From the NCBI GenBank assembly GCA_000750105.3, contig JPHH03000005.1, positions 372,001-436,000 on the forward strand: 64,000 nucleotides of DNA. The letters run 5' to 3'. The notes below the pieces were generated by a model. That model saw only the letters and a program-made list of their open reading frames with translations. It had not been told where the DNA came from and did not search any database. A program made the position numbers and the translations under genes. This stretch comes from Tolypocladium sp. Sup5 PDA-1 (lineage: Eukaryota > Ascomycota > Sordariomycetes > Hypocreales > Ophiocordycipitaceae). This document shows, in pieces, positions 11,866 through 23,571 of the stretch; the first letter of the stretch is position 1, and each line of letters starts with the position of its first letter.

Positions 11866-13492
11866 TCTGGCTGTCGTTGGTCGGCTTCGTCGTGGGTTCG
11901 AGGCTGCAGGGCGGGTAATCAAAAGGACAATCTCGTGCTTTCTCGTTCGGATGTTTGCGTTATGCCTCACCCATCTTCCCGTATTGTTCTAGGTCCCATC
12001 GGTCGGTCGACGGATATATCGGCGTAGAAGTTTGCGATACACCCGGCATACGGTCATGCCAGCCCTTTCCATTTGTTGATCAACTCGGATGAGATGTGCT
12101 GCAGGGATTGTATGCACTCGAGGTAATTCGACAGTTGTTTGTACTGCTAAGGTTTTCAATCTGAAAGATTCAATCTATCTGCTGTGAGGTGCTGCCTGGG
12201 TGTTGAGCCATACGAGAAAAATTGGAGGTCACAAGACGTCGTGCAGCGTGAAGCCATGGCACACCTTGGCAAGGCGTAATGCTATTCGACATTTCACTGT
12301 CCACATAGGTTCTTGGCGCCTTTGGAGAGCTGCAACAGCTCGAGGAACCGCCAAGTGCAGCTAATCAGACATCATGTCACATGGACAACAACTTATCCAT
12401 GTCAGAAATACAGAAGAGCGTCCTTGTTACGTACGAACAATCCTCAACTCCGTACGTAAACTGTATGCGAGAGTCGCTGCAGAGTTGCAACGGACAGTCA
12501 TCCCAGTCTTGTCCAAATGCACGCCACGCAGCTACCCTATACCACGGCGTGCAGAGCCGAGCGAAGCCGCCTGCGGATGTACTCGTACTAGCGGCAGAGG
12601 TTTCAGGTGCCTACCTAGACAGGTACGGAGTACCGTCGCGCAACGGGCACGGCGGCATGGAACATCTGGCGCAAATGCCGCGATCAGACATCTCACTTTT
12701 GCCTCGGCCGGAGCAAGTATGGGAATCAAGAATACCGTTGCCATCTCCCGAGTGGCTCCTCACCGCCAGCACCCAGGCTCTTGTTCAAACCGCATGTCAA
12801 ATCAAATCAAAGCAACAACAAATCTGGGGTTCGGGATAAACAGGGCTTGGGGGTAGGCAATCACTGGACCCGCCGACGATAACCCGGCAAAGCCAACGCC
12901 AACGCCACCAGCGCCAAAAAGTCATCTGCACCGCCAAGTCGAGCTCACAAGCCAACCTCGACTCACCCTCGCTGACGCCCTCGCCAACGCTCCTCTTCAG
13001 CCCCATTGCACGCGCCTCGGCCAACCACGCACGCTCTCTTGGATACGCCTGCGACTGGGCCCGTGTCTCCTCCAGCGTCGTCACATCTCGCCCGCCTCAT
13101 CTGACCCGGCGAGGCACGACCAACGACGCCGACGCCGACCAACGACCGACAACGACGCAGCGACTGCGCCTAACATCTCGCCTCGTTCCTCGTTCACGAA
13201 GTCTGCCGAGCTTCTGCGCGCAACGCACGTCCTGCTCGCGACCGAGCATGCCATCGCGGCAACCCAAGCCATAGCCGCACTTTCCACCTCGAGGCTCGTC
13301 GAAGCTGCGTCTGTCCCTGTCGCCAAACCCCTTGGCCTCCCGCGAGCGCAACGAAATCGAACCCCCTATAGAGCACAACATTTAAATGCGAGTCGAGCGG
13401 GCACCGGTGGGATTCAGGCTCAGCGAACTGGGGAAGGGCTCGTCAGACCCAATTGAGCCACTCTCGATATCCTGGTAGCACATCCCGTCACC
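11866..13492. other. intergenic, SR gene 3' end to carrier gene
   Basis: About 1.6 kb. Overlapping ORFs at 12374-12856 (+) and 12797-13609 (-) lack any domain and look like chance frames in GC-rich DNA. A GGTACGGAGTACC palindrome lies at 12622-12634. The stretch 12900-13490 is probably the carrier promoter and leader. Confidence 0.5.
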
Positions 13493-14703
13493 ATGTCTGC
13501 CGTACGCGGGCCTCAACTGCCATCCGCCACCATGTCTCAAGAGCCGGAGGTCAAGCCGGCCCAGGCACCCCACGACAAATTCGCCCCGCTGCGCGAGAAG
13601 CTCTCGCAACCGGTCATCGCGGCGTTTTGCGCCGGCGGCGTGGCCGGTGCCGTCTCGCGTACCGTCGTGTCGCCGCTCGAGCGGTTAAAGATCCTCATGC
13701 AGGTTCAGAGCGCCGGGCGAGAGGCGTACAAGCTGTCTGTCGGACAGGCCCTGGCCAAGATGTGGAGGGAAGAGGGATGGAGAGGATTCATGCGCGGGAA
13801 CGGAACGAACTGCATCCGCATCGTCCCCTACTCTGCTGTCCAGTTCAGCAGCTACAACTTCTACAAACGAGTATGAGCCAACCGCCGAGAAGCGCATGGA
13901 GCGGCGCAAAGCATGCAAGACGGCGCTGACATTCCCTCAGAACATATTCGAGTCATATCCAAACGCAGACCTGGCGCCCATCACTCGCCTTTTCTGTGGC
14001 GGCATTGCAGGCGTAACCTCGGTCTTTCTCACATACCCCCTAGACATCGTTCGCACGCGGTTATCCATCCAGTCAGCTAGTTTCGCCGAGTTGGGAGACA
14101 AGCCAAAGCAGTTGCCTGGCATGTGGGCGACGATGACGCACATGTTCAGGACTGAGGGTGGTGTCTCGGCCATGTACCGAGGCATAATTCCGACCGTGGC
14201 CGGCGTCGCTCCCTACGTACGTGCCTTTGGAAGAGTTGTTGGGCGATACGCTCAGTTGCTGACATCAAATCCAGGTTGGCCTCAACTTTATGGTGTACGA
14301 ATCCGTCCGCAAGTACTTGACCCCTGATGGCGAACAGAACCCCAACGCTGTGCGGAAACTTGCTGCTGGCGCCATCTCGGGGGCTGTTGCGCAGACCTGT
14401 ACATATCCCTTGTGAGTCTATTCTGTGCCTTGCCTTCTGTCTGACGCCCATTCTGACATGCTGCCTAGTGACGTGCTGCGTCGACGCTTCCAGATCAACA
14501 CCATGTCGGGCATGGGATACCAGTACAAGTCCATCCTGGATGCCGTCCGAGTCATTGTGGGCCAAGAGGGTGTCCGAGGCCTCTACAAGGGCATCGTGCC
14601 CAACCTCCTGAAGGTGGCACCGAGCATGGCGTCGAGCTGGCTGAGTTTCGAGATGACGCGCGACTTCCTGACCAGCCTCAACGAGGCGGAAGAGACCCTG
14701 TAA
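13493..14703 (+). CDS. mitochondrial carrier (SLC25), YPR011C-like adenosine phosphosulfate transporter
   Basis: Inner mitochondrial membrane transporter. Exons 13493-13870, 13941-14216, 14275-14411 and 14469-14703 encode 341 residues. Three Solcar repeats are seen with signatures [15 protein letters not shown] and YPFDVLRRR, so six transmembrane helices are expected. Repeat openings ([55 protein letters not shown]) and the end block [19 protein letters not shown] agree, as far as I recall, with yeast YPR011C, reported to carry APS and PAPS. The relatives SLC25A42 and LEU5 (CoA carriers) are the main alternatives. The third intron falls inside the YPF-D signature. The start could be the ATG at 13493 or the in-frame one at 13532 (MSQEPEVK); the upstream one is listed. 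Confidence 0.9.
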
Positions 14704-15278
14704 TATATACAAAACGCAGCTGCTGTTGACTAGGCGGGCAGCATGGGTTGGTGGCTTTCCGTATCATATTCCTGCCCTTTCTCTTCTACCCCTTTTTGTT
14801 TCTCCCTTTTCTTCTCCTTTGTTCTCAGCTGGCATTGGGTGGCGGTTGGTTACTTACTAGAGCAAAGACAGAGTTGGAGCGCGTGGAAGGGACGCCGACC
14901 TGCATTCTAGACCCGGGGCGCAGCCAGAGGGGCTTGCGGCCCTTTGAGAACATACAGCAGAGGAACGGGACCGCTGGATAGCAAGCATGGGATGGGGGGT
15001 CCCGTCGCTGAAGAATAGACGAGCGACAGCTCACATGCCTCAGATCAGGGATGCTTTCCACTTTACGTTGACACTTGCGAACCTGTATTCAACGCCAACG
15101 GGTTGGCCAGCTAAGCAAGTCGAAGTTGCCATACTTTGTTTGAATCTCAGTGCTCCGGATGTTGTGCTCACGAGCCTCGGTCAGCGGTACCGTTCCGTGC
15201 CTCTTGGCAAGGTGAGCTGCCAGCGGGTTCCGCTCCTGTCCCCGATGGTACGTACCGTTCTGGTAGTGGGCCCGGGCT

Positions 15279-15284
15279 CACGTG
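15279..15284. promoter_or_regulatory. CACGTG E-box upstream of eL18
   Basis: Perfect palindromic CACGTG, 199 bp before the start codon. The same hexamer occurs twice at similar distances before the eL19 gene in this window. In yeasts it is the Cbf1-type bHLH site; its use here is inferred. Confidence 0.45.
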
Positions 15285-15355
15285 CCCCACCACTCAGTCT
15301 CGCCCACCCGTGCCCTAACTGCCACAGCTGACCGCTTTTATGTGCCCCGCTACAG

Positions 15356-15360
15356 CCAAT
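15356..15360 (+). promoter_or_regulatory. CCAAT box upstream of eL18
   Basis: CCAATC in plus orientation about 125 bp before the start codon, a usual position for a HAP/CBF (NF-Y-like) site in filamentous fungi. Short motif, so chance is not excluded. Confidence 0.4.
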
Positions 15361-15482
15361 CAGAAACCTGCTTCCCGCAAAGCCCTGAATTTTCTCTCAA
15401 TGCCTTTGGGCTCGCAGCACCACTCCATCACGAAGGAGAAGATCGCATCGCCAACTGCTCTTTGCCGACAACCACCGCCGCC

Positions 15483-16366
15483 ATGGGTACGTTTAACCAT
15501 CCGCTTCAGCCTTAGTGTGCGAGTGAGGAAGAGAAGGAATGCGTCTCTCGCAATGAGAGACAAGTTCCTCCTCTTCCTTGCGACTTCTGGCGCCGTCTTG
15601 TTCCGCAAGACGTGAGCTGCCGAAATTTGAGCATACAGAACCAAAATGGCTGACGATGGCTACTCTCTCCAGGTATCGATCTGAACAGCCACCACGTCAA
15701 GGGGACTCACCGCAAGGCCCCCAAGAGCGACAATGTCTACCTCAAGCTCTTGGTGAAGCTGTACCGCTTCTTGGCCCGTACGTCGAATCCCCCCCCCCCC
15801 GATCCCTGAGTCTCTACGCGCGTGAGTAGGAACAATGGTTTGCTGACAAAGGGGATGCAATCTAGGCCGAACCGACGCCTCCTTCAACAAGGTCGTGCTC
15901 CGCCGGTTGTTTATGTCCAAGATCAACCGCCCTCCCGTCTCCCTGTCCCGCATTGTCTCGAACCTCAAGGAGGGCGAGAAGCGCACCGTCGTCGTCGTCG
16001 GCACCGTCACCGATGACAACCGCCTCCTGACCTTCCCCAAGGCCAACGTCGCCGCTCTGCGATTCACCGCCACCGCCCGCGCCCGCATCGTCGCCGCCGG
16101 CGGTGAGGCCATCACCCTGGACCAGCTGGCTCTGCGTGCCCCCACTGGCAGCAACACCCTGATCCTCCGTGGCCCCAAGAACGCCCGCGAGGCCGTCAAG
16201 CACTTCGGCATGGGCCCCCACAAGCACAAGGTAATTCACGACCGGGAGCCGACTTTGGTGGAGGCAGTGACTAACAACCGGCGTGCAGAAACCCCTTGTC
16301 GAGTCCAAGGGCCGCAAGTTCGAGCGTGCCCGTGGTCGCAGACGCTCTCGTGGCTTCAAGGTTTAA
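15483..16366 (+). CDS. RPL18: 60S ribosomal protein eL18
   Basis: Structural protein of the cytosolic large subunit. Exons 15483-15486, 15673-15777, 15866-16230 and 16289-16366 give 183 residues, the normal eL18 length. The first exon carries only ATG plus one base, and splicing produces [20 protein letters not shown], the family N-terminus. Further landmarks are [40 protein letters not shown] and the basic end [13 protein letters not shown]. An ATG-adjacent first intron is common in fungal ribosomal protein genes. I looked for C/D snoRNA boxes in its three introns and saw no convincing set. Confidence 0.97.
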
Positions 16367-16597
16367 AGCGGCGGTGTTGGGAAGGATTAGTTTATGGTCT
16401 GGGCCGGAAAAAACTCTGGCAGCGACCGGAGGGGCAATTGATACCGGTGTTGTGCTTAACAATTGGGTCTTGCATGGGACAGGCGTGGCTCGGTATCTCA
16501 CGACAAAAATCCTACATGAATTCTTGCGCAGCCAGGGCAGCTCCTGACGTCTAATGTGTTGAATATTGTGATTGTGCTAGTGTGCAACTGATGGGTA

Positions 16598-17929
16598 TCA
16601 TGCTTCTTGGTCAACCACCACGCCCTGCTTCCTCCGTAATGCGATGAAGTATGCCTCCTTGCTCTCCTGCACCCCAGTCAGCGATGAGTATCACTCGTAT
16701 CGAGGGAACTTGTGACATACACTTCTTGAAGACTCTGGCTTCTCCCTGTGCACCTTGGCAAACAGCTTCTTCAGCCGCTGCTCCAGCTTCTTGTCCTCGG
16801 CGCCCTGGTAGAACTTGGCCACAAGGTGCCCGCCAGGCTTGAGGGTGTCGCTGGCGAATTGCAGCGCGGCGGCGCAGAGGTCCTGCACTGTCAGCCCATG
16901 TCCGTTCGTCACCCGCTTCTTCCTTTCAGAGCAGACTGTTTGAGGAGGGGAAGTAGGCACAGGGCGGAGAAAGGGGGCTCACCATGCTGCCGGCGTGGTC
17001 GCGAAAGGCGTTGCCGCTGGTGTTCATCAGCCTGTGATAGGGATTACTCAAGGTGTTCGCGCTGTAGCCGGTGGTTTGGTGCCAGGGTTCTGACATGTCA
17101 CTTAGAACAACCTGTCTCTGGGCATTAGCAACTCTGCTCTCTCTCTCTCATCTTCATTCCCCTATTCCCAGTCTTGTTTCGTGACATGAAGCAACGGGCA
17201 AGCTCACATCTACCAACGCCAAGCCCGAGGCCTGCTCCGCCGCGTCGCCCATGTGCCGCTCGCGGTCGATGTAGCTCGGCTGGTCGATCGCGTCGTGTCC
17301 GTCTTCGGGGGTCGTTTCCGCGGTTCCAGGTCGGGATTGCGGTGCGGTGCGGGTGATGAACTCCTTGACGAGCGCCTGGACGGTGGGCGAGAGGAAGTCG
17401 CCCTGGAAGGTGGCGACGCCGCGGGGGGGCTGGGCGGGGATGAGGTCTATGCCGATGACTTTGCCGTGCGGGCGGGTGCGTTCCATGGCGACCTGTGTGA
17501 ACTTCTGTAAGTTGCCCGGGGTTCCGTGGAGGAGAATGAGTGGTTGCGTACTTGGGACCAGCTGCCTGGTGCGTAGCCCTGGATTGGTGTTAGATGAGAG
17601 GTATTGAGTGAAGAAGGAGTCAAGACTTGCCAGGTCGACAACTGTCTGCCCGGATCTAAAGAGTCTATACTTGGCATCCATCTATCTCGACGTCAGCTTT
17701 GGTTCTTGCTTGTATGGGCTGGTATGGTGATGACCTCAAGTAGCTTGAACGCGGCCCGACTCTTCAGCCCCTGGACCTTGGCCTCGCGGGCGTACATGTC
17801 CCGCCCCTGGCGCTGCTTCCATCGCGAGGACGCCGAGGAATATGACGCCCGGGCCAGTGGGACGGCGGTGCAAGGACGGAGGCATAGTCTTCCGCCGAGG
17901 CAGAGTGGTGAGACGGCGGAGGGGGACAT
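16598..17929 (-). CDS. MRM2: mitochondrial large-subunit rRNA 2'-O-ribose methyltransferase (FtsJ/RrmJ family)
   Basis: SAM-dependent 2'-O-methylation of a uridine in the A-loop of mitochondrial LSU rRNA. Exons (minus): 17929-17735, 17681-17631, 17578-17552, 17492-17208, 17111-16983, 16882-16721, 16666-16598; 305 residues. The N-terminus (LGGRLCLRPCTAVPLARASY) looks like a mitochondrial presequence. The catalytic K-D-K-E set is visible: SRAAFKLLE, LSDMSEPW, GGHLVAKFYQG and ESKEAYFIA. The SAM motif VVDLGYAPGSWSQVA is only produced if the intron at 17630-17579 is removed, and that intron starts with GC (GCAAGT) rather than GT. A low-complexity insert (TAETTPEDGHDAIDQPSY) follows the FLSPTVQ block. 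It is on the opposite strand to eL18, with 3' ends 231 bp apart. Confidence 0.93.
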
Positions 17930-19306
17930 TATGAGTGGTTCGGCGGCGGTGCCGCCTTTTGAGTGAGGTAGCGAGAGGGGGCTATGGTATTGAACTCATT
18001 TCGGGTTGCGATTCGGTGAGGGGTGGTGAGTGAAGATGAGTTTGAGATGTGCGTTGAGATGATGTTGTCGAAATTGTTAGTGGTTGAGAATGAGAGGACC
18101 GAGTTGGAGTGACAAGCGGTGAAACACCGGGTATCGCTGCACCTCAACCAAGTCCATCATCAATGCCACCCTATACCTCGGACTCGCACTCCGCATCAAC
18201 ACCACGACAAGCAGTTCCTTTGACAAGATATCGATCCAAGAGTTTTTGGGACTTTTCAAGGGTTTTCAAATATCAAAATTTGATTGCAAGGACTGTGTTT
18301 GCCCGTGTCCCAGCCAACAATCCTCCAAGGACCGGGAAAGAGTCGGGAGAGCACAAGTTTACAATGAGTGCCCACTACAACATCGCCGCCATCCTCATCC
18401 ACCCATCAATGGCACTCGCTCTCCAAGGACGGTTCCATCAAGCTCCGGCCTCTACCAAACAAGCTTATCTTCGACTTCGACGGCCACGCGCCGCACAAGG
18501 GTAGCGGCGTGGCTGCGGAACGAGAGACAGGGGTGGGGGTTGCAGGGCTGAACGGCGCCGCGCAGCGATCGGGTAACCGGCATTGGAGCTGCATGAGGGT
18601 GCGCCACGAGCAGTGCCTTTCCATAATCCAGCATCGCTGCGATGGACTGTTTTGCAGCAACCCGTCCTTCAGCAAAGAGCTTCCCTTGGGCAAGCTGTCT
18701 GCGGATACCATCCTCGTACAGATGCCCAAGATGAGCCGGCCACGGGCAACTGGCGTGACGCCCCCCTCACCATCTTCTCTCCCTCGCAGCATCACCAAAT
18801 GGAGGCTCAACAACATCGCCTGGGGCCTCGCAGCACATCCCACCACCCCCCGCTGCGGCTGAGAACCGGCCCGTGGCCTCGATGCCGCGCAGCCGGGCCA
18901 ATGGCAGCACCAGGGCGCCGCGGAACGGCAGCGCGCCACGCGGGTGTAAGTCAAGTCTCGACTCTCGAGATGCCCGATTGAGAGCGTTTGCTGCACGATG
19001 CCGCGCCTGGGTTGGCTGGCCGCGATGGACACAAGCAGAGAACGCCTCGCCCCTGTCGCGAAAGGGAAATGCCAGACGAGCAGCTTTTACCACGGTGTCG
19101 GAGGCCGGGGTGGTCTCGGGCTGAGGGAACATATCCCGAGACGGATCTATCCCGGTGGCTTGGTGATTTGATAACGCTGTGAGCTCTCGCGACCTCGCCT
19201 CTCTTTGACCTTCTTTCTAGTATTTCCTAGTGTTGACCACCGTCTTCTGAAGACATCTCTCCCCCGGGGACCTCTTGCAGCGGCCGCCGTCTGCTCCATC
19301 ACCACC
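17930..19306. other. divergent intergenic region, MRM2 / CFEM gene
   Basis: About 1.4 kb. ORFs of 130-208 codons on both strands (18109-18862 plus, 18406-19132 minus) overlap each other and show no family signature or coding-like composition. Best read as promoters and leaders of the two flanking genes, though a lineage-specific small gene cannot be excluded. Confidence 0.5.
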
Positions 19307-20522
19307 ATGGCCAGACTCCGCATCCCGACCTCGCCACTGGCCCTAGCCATCTCCCTCTGTGTCCTCATCACCAGCTCCTCCGCCGTGACCCTCCGCCTGC
19401 CCGACGCCGACCTCCTCCCCACGCCCGTCGTCCCCGCCGCCGCCGCCGCGGGCATCACGCCCGGCCCGTCCCTCCTCGACGCCGAGCGCCCGCGGCTCGA
19501 GGTCCGCAGCGTCTCCGTGCAGTCGTGCGCGCGGCAGTGCTTCGCCAACGCCGTCACCAAGTCGACGGGCTGCCAGCTCGGCGACTACTCGTGCGAGTGT
19601 GAGACGGGCAACGCCAATGCCATTGAGGCGGGCTCGTTTGCGTGCGTCGAGGCTGCGTGCGGGGCGTTTATCGCACAGGGTATGTTCCGCGAGGCAGATT
19701 TTAATCTTGCTGGGCTCTTCGTCGTGGGCTTGTTGCTGACTTGCTCTGTGTTGGGACATAGACGTCTTCTCCTCGGCTGTAGCGCTCTGCTCGAGCGTCC
19801 TCAACGGCCAGTATACGGCGAGCAGCGTCACACGAACCGAGTCCAGCCCGGGCGCGACTGGCTCCTCTGGCTCCTCCGGCTCGTCACCTTCATCAGGTTC
19901 TTCCCCTGGCTCATCCTCCAACTCGTCCAGCAGCCTATCGACCGGCGTCATCGTCGGCATCGCCGTCGGCGCCGCGGCTGGGGGAGCCATCGTCTGCGCC
20001 ATCATCTACTGGTTCTGCCTCCGCAAGAAGAACAAGCGTTCCAAGTCACCTCCCGGCGATGCATCAACTGCCGCACCAGCAGTGCCGCCACAGCCCGATC
20101 TCGACGGCAAGCCCACCCCCTTTACGACCTCGACGCACACGCCCACCGCAGCAGGCGTGTCACCATACCCCAGCACGGTATCGCCATACCCCAGCACCAT
20201 GCCGAGCCCGAGCCCCGTGTCGCAGGCATCGCCGCCCGTGTACCCGGGCATGACGGAGCTGCCCAGCGGCGCGTGGCAACAACACCAACACCAACACCAA
20301 CACCCACAGCAGCAGCCGCAAAACTTGGCCCCCGGGGCGTACCAGCCGATGCCCCAGCAAGGCGGATATGCGCCGCCCCATGGACAGCAGCAGGGCTATC
20401 ACGAGGTCCACGGCCAGGGGGTGCGGCCGGAGATGTATGCCGAGACGCAGACGCGGCAGGAGTTGCACGGGCAGACGTACGGGAGTGACGTCTACGAGAT
20501 GCCCTCGGAGCGGAGGAGTTAG
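19307..20522 (+). CDS. CFEM-domain cell-surface protein with one transmembrane helix
   Basis: Fungal extracellular cysteine-rich protein anchored in the plasma membrane. Exons 19307-19679 and 19762-20522 encode 377 residues. A signal peptide (about 1-25) comes first. The CFEM domain has eight cysteines between residues 74 and 134 (SCARQC, TGCQ, SCEC, FACVEAACG, ALC); the last lies beyond the intron. A Ser/Gly-rich linker leads to a transmembrane helix at about 186-210 (GVIVGIAVGAAAGGAIVCAI) with a basic stop-transfer RKKNKR. The long cytoplasmic tail is Pro/Gln/His-rich (QHQHQHQHPQQQPQ) with two SPYPST units. CFEM proteins bind heme or act in adhesion and sensing; which applies here is unknown. 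An unspliced reading frame also stays open, so the intron call rests on the eighth cysteine and the membrane helix. Confidence 0.88.
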
Positions 20523-20646
20523 CCGATTCATCACTTCACACACACACGATATAGCCAATGTAATATCAGATTCTTCTTGTTCACCTGCTGCCCGGACATC
20601 GTGGGAGCCTCGTACGCGGCAGGACTATGACGGCCATGCTTCAACC

Positions 20647-21409
20647 CTAGTGCTCGCAGAAACTCCATTCCACCTTGCGCAGCTGGCTCTCCGTATTCTC
20701 CTGCAACACCGTCCGCTCCGCCATGAGCTCCTCGCGCAGCCGCTTCGCCTCATCTTCACCAATACCGACGTCCACGTTCTCGATCACCATCTCCGCCACC
20801 GCGGCGGGCAACCTGCCCGCCTGCCGCACGCACTCCGCGCCCGGCCACCAGTGCCTCTGCTGCGGCGGCACGTTCGCCGTCGAAATCACCGGCACCGCCG
20901 GGTCCACGAGGAACAACGCCAGTATCTTTCTGTGCCCGGGCCTCGACCGGTCATCCAGCTCGAACGGCTGCACGCGGTGCTGGAGCAGATTCGGGAAGAA
21001 GACGGCGCGCCCCGGCCGCGTGAGCACGCTGCCCACGTCCTGCAGCGTGTCCCGCGCGCTGCGGATCGCAAACGCGCGGTCGATGGACCGGTGGTCGTCC
21101 TGCCGGTAGCGCAGCCGCCGGCGCAGATCCTCGGCGTTGGCGGGCGTGCGGAAGGCGAGGCGCGAGGGGGTGATGTTCTCGCTGTCGTAGTAGAAGAGCG
21201 CGGTGGCGCAGATGTGCTCGTTGAGCTGGCCCTCGACGTGCCAGGCGCCGCCGGCGTAGGAGGGGTTCGAGGGCGTGAGGTGGATGGTTGCGAGCTTGAC
21301 GATGACTTGGATGCGGGGGGTGGAGTTGAAGAAGCCGGAGGACTTGATGTCGGTGGCGGAGAGGTTGAAGAAGCGAGAGGGCGGCTTGCCGTTGGTGCTT
21401 GTATCGCTA

Positions 21410-21441
<32 letters not shown>

Positions 21442-22951
21442 CGCATCCTCTTCGTCCTCATCATCGTCCTCTTCTTCTTCCTCATCCCCTTTCTCCTCGT
21501 CGTCATCTTCCTCGTCCTCATCATCTTCGCTGTCGTCTCCCTCCACTCCCTCACCCTCACCCACCTCCTCCAACCGATCCTCCTCCCCCTTACCCGTACC
21601 ATTCAGTCCCCCATCGTCCCCCCCCTCCCTCCCTCCCTCCGGAACCGCATCCGGAACCGGCACCCCACGGCCAACCTTCCTCGCCGCCAGCCGCTGCACC
21701 GGAAACTCATCAACCCAGCGATAGATGAGATCCCACGCCGGCAGCGACCTCTCGATAAACTCCTCGATGACGGGATACAGCTCGGCGTGCTCAACGGGAT
21801 GCAAGTTGTTGATATAGCTCTCGATCCTCGCACCCCCCTTCTCGTCCAGCGCCACATCACACGGCAGCCACTGAAACCGCGTCGACAGCGCCGGCACCGC
21901 GTCGTCGCTCCAGTACGTCCTGGCCCGCATCTCGGCCTCGTCCGGCGTCGGCACGACGAACCCGCGGCCGCAGTGGTCGAGGCAGTCCGCGAGGCCGATG
22001 CGCTGGTGGTGCAGGATGCGCGACTTGCCGTAGAGGAGCGGATAGAGGGACGGGTGGACCAGGTCGAGGACCTTGCCGTCGCTGCCGGGGTGCCAGTCCT
22101 TGCGGTCTTCGGGGACGTTTTCCAAGGGCGCCACAGCGGCCTTGAGGCGCTCTGTTAGGTCCTCGGGGATGAGCTTATCGGACTTGACGACGCAGGCCGA
22201 GTAGTCGAGCACGGGGATGAGGCCCGCCTGCTCGTACAAGTCGGCCTTTTTGCGCAGTTCGTCCATGCACTGTCACGCTGTGTCAGTGAGCAGGTCCAAG
22301 ATCTGTCTCCTCTCCGCAGATATAGCCATCCCCTGCAGCAAACGGCGTGGATACTCACAGCATCGGCCATTGCAGGCGTAAAATCCGCATGGCTCCGAAA
22401 CGCCGCCCAGTTCAGCTCGCACGCCTCCCTCCTCCACCGGGCAGACACGTCCGCGTCGCGCACCTTGCGCCACCACTCGGGCTTGTTGGTGATGTCCTCG
22501 ACGAGCTTGAGCATGCACACCTCGCGGATGAGCAGCGTCCGCGCCGCCCAGTCGCGGCCCTCGTCGCCCGTGAGCACGGGGAAGCGGCGTGACCGGCGCG
22601 GCATGTAGCCCACGTAGAGGCCGTAGCCGGGCAGCGCCAGGGGCGAGCTGGCCGTGGGATTTGGCTGTGCGGCCTGAGGTGGATGTGCACGTGAGCGGCC
22701 TGAGATTCGATGGAGGCAGGAAGGAGAGAACATACCGTCGACGCAGGTTTACCACCAGCACTCGTCGCACCCAGCGCCTCATCAATCAGCCTCCCAACCT
22801 CCCCCGGCGGAGTCGTCGTCCCAAACGTAGCATTCATATAATTCACCGCCCTCGCCTTGCCCGGCCTCTCGCTCAGGCTCCGCACCCATTCCTTGAACCG
22901 CGCCTGCTGGTCGCCGCTCAGGAACCCCGAGCCAAAGTTGACAAACTCCAT
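20647..22951 (-). CDS. DUF4246 family protein, putative Fe(II)/2OG-like oxygenase fold, with acidic insert
   Basis: Member of the DUF4246 family common in fungi; biochemical role unknown to me. Exons 22951-22736, 22673-22359 and 22269-20647 give 717 residues. N-terminal block: LPGYGLYVGYMPRRSRRFPV, IREVCMLKLVEDITNKPEWW, CMDELRKKADLYEQAG. C-terminal block: GGAWHVEGQLNEH, ALFYYDSENITPSRLAFR, LLQHRVQPFEL and GHRKILALFLVDP. I read His521, Glu523, His608 and Arg624 as a possible H-x-E...H...R double-stranded beta-helix metal/co-substrate set, from pattern only. Between the halves, about residues 390-470, is a highly acidic low-complexity insert ending in eleven Asp (GTC repeat at about 21408-21440). 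The long antisense ORF at 20368-22158 is its shadow. Confidence 0.86.
21405..21440. repeat. CGT/GAC trinucleotide repeat coding poly-Asp in the DUF4246 gene
   Basis: About eleven GAC codons in a row on the minus strand, part of a wider GAC/GAG-rich block that extends to about 21600. Repeat-length variation between isolates would be expected. Confidence 0.85.
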
Positions 22952-23571
22952 GCCGACAGCGAGGGAGGAGACGAGATGCCGCGAGACCAGAGGGCATGAC
23001 AGGGCGACGCTCAACGACGGCTTCCGCCTCACTCTATATACTACTTGTCCGTCGAGACGAGCGGTCGAGGCTAGAGTTTGATGCTAACCATGCAACATGG
23101 CCCAGAGAAGAGTGAGTCGAGGCGCAGCAGCGGTAGGGTGATGGCGCGTCACTGCCTGGGATGGACTCCATCGTGAAGATGTTCACAGCTAGCGGACAGC
23201 AAGAGGTGACTGAATCCAAGGCCCACTTGCCCAAGTTAGGCATGATCCTCACGCCTCTTGAACTGACTCGCACCTCATCCAGCCCCCTGGTGATATGAGG
23301 ATCTCTTAATGGACTACTCCGTACTCCGTACGGAATACGGACTAAGTTACCTTAGGCAAGTACCGAGACTAAGAGACTTCACTCAAGCATCACCCACTGA
23401 TTGACCAAGACCAGCTACGTGTCAGAGGCAACCGTTGATTGCCGAAACAAAGTCAATTCCAATTTCGCCTACCCGCCAGTCCCATACCAGATACCCAGAA
23501 AGCAAAAACACCACCAATGCAAACAAACAATCCCATAAATCCCATATGTATGCCCGTAATCACCCCCGCAG
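22952..23571. other. DUF4246 upstream region
   Basis: About 0.6 kb between the DUF4246 start and the stop of the coiled-coil gene, both on the minus strand. It contains a nested palindrome of CCGTACTCCGTACGG type at 23316-23341. No gene is supported. Confidence 0.6.

Larger units (their letters stand above)
14704..15482. other. eL18 promoter region
   Basis: Gene-free 0.8 kb after the carrier stop. The proximal part holds CACGTG at 15279-15284 and CCAAT at 15356-15360, about 200 and 125 bp before the eL18 start codon. No coding sequence is supported. Confidence 0.6.

Noticed and set aside
12374..12856. Two overlapping plus-strand ORFs of 150-160 codons
   Set aside because: Different frames over the same bases, no domain, no start context or splice signals that improve them.
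18368..18862. 164-codon plus-strand ORF with LIFDFDGHAP, reminiscent of a HAD hydrolase motif I
   Set aside because: No other HAD motif follows; the rest is low-complexity Pro/Ser/Arg and overlaps equal-length ORFs on the other strand. Taken as chance.
20368..22158. 596-codon plus-strand ORF
   Set aside because: Entirely antisense to the DUF4246 exon; its runs of Val and Ile mirror the GAC repeat. A shadow of the real gene.
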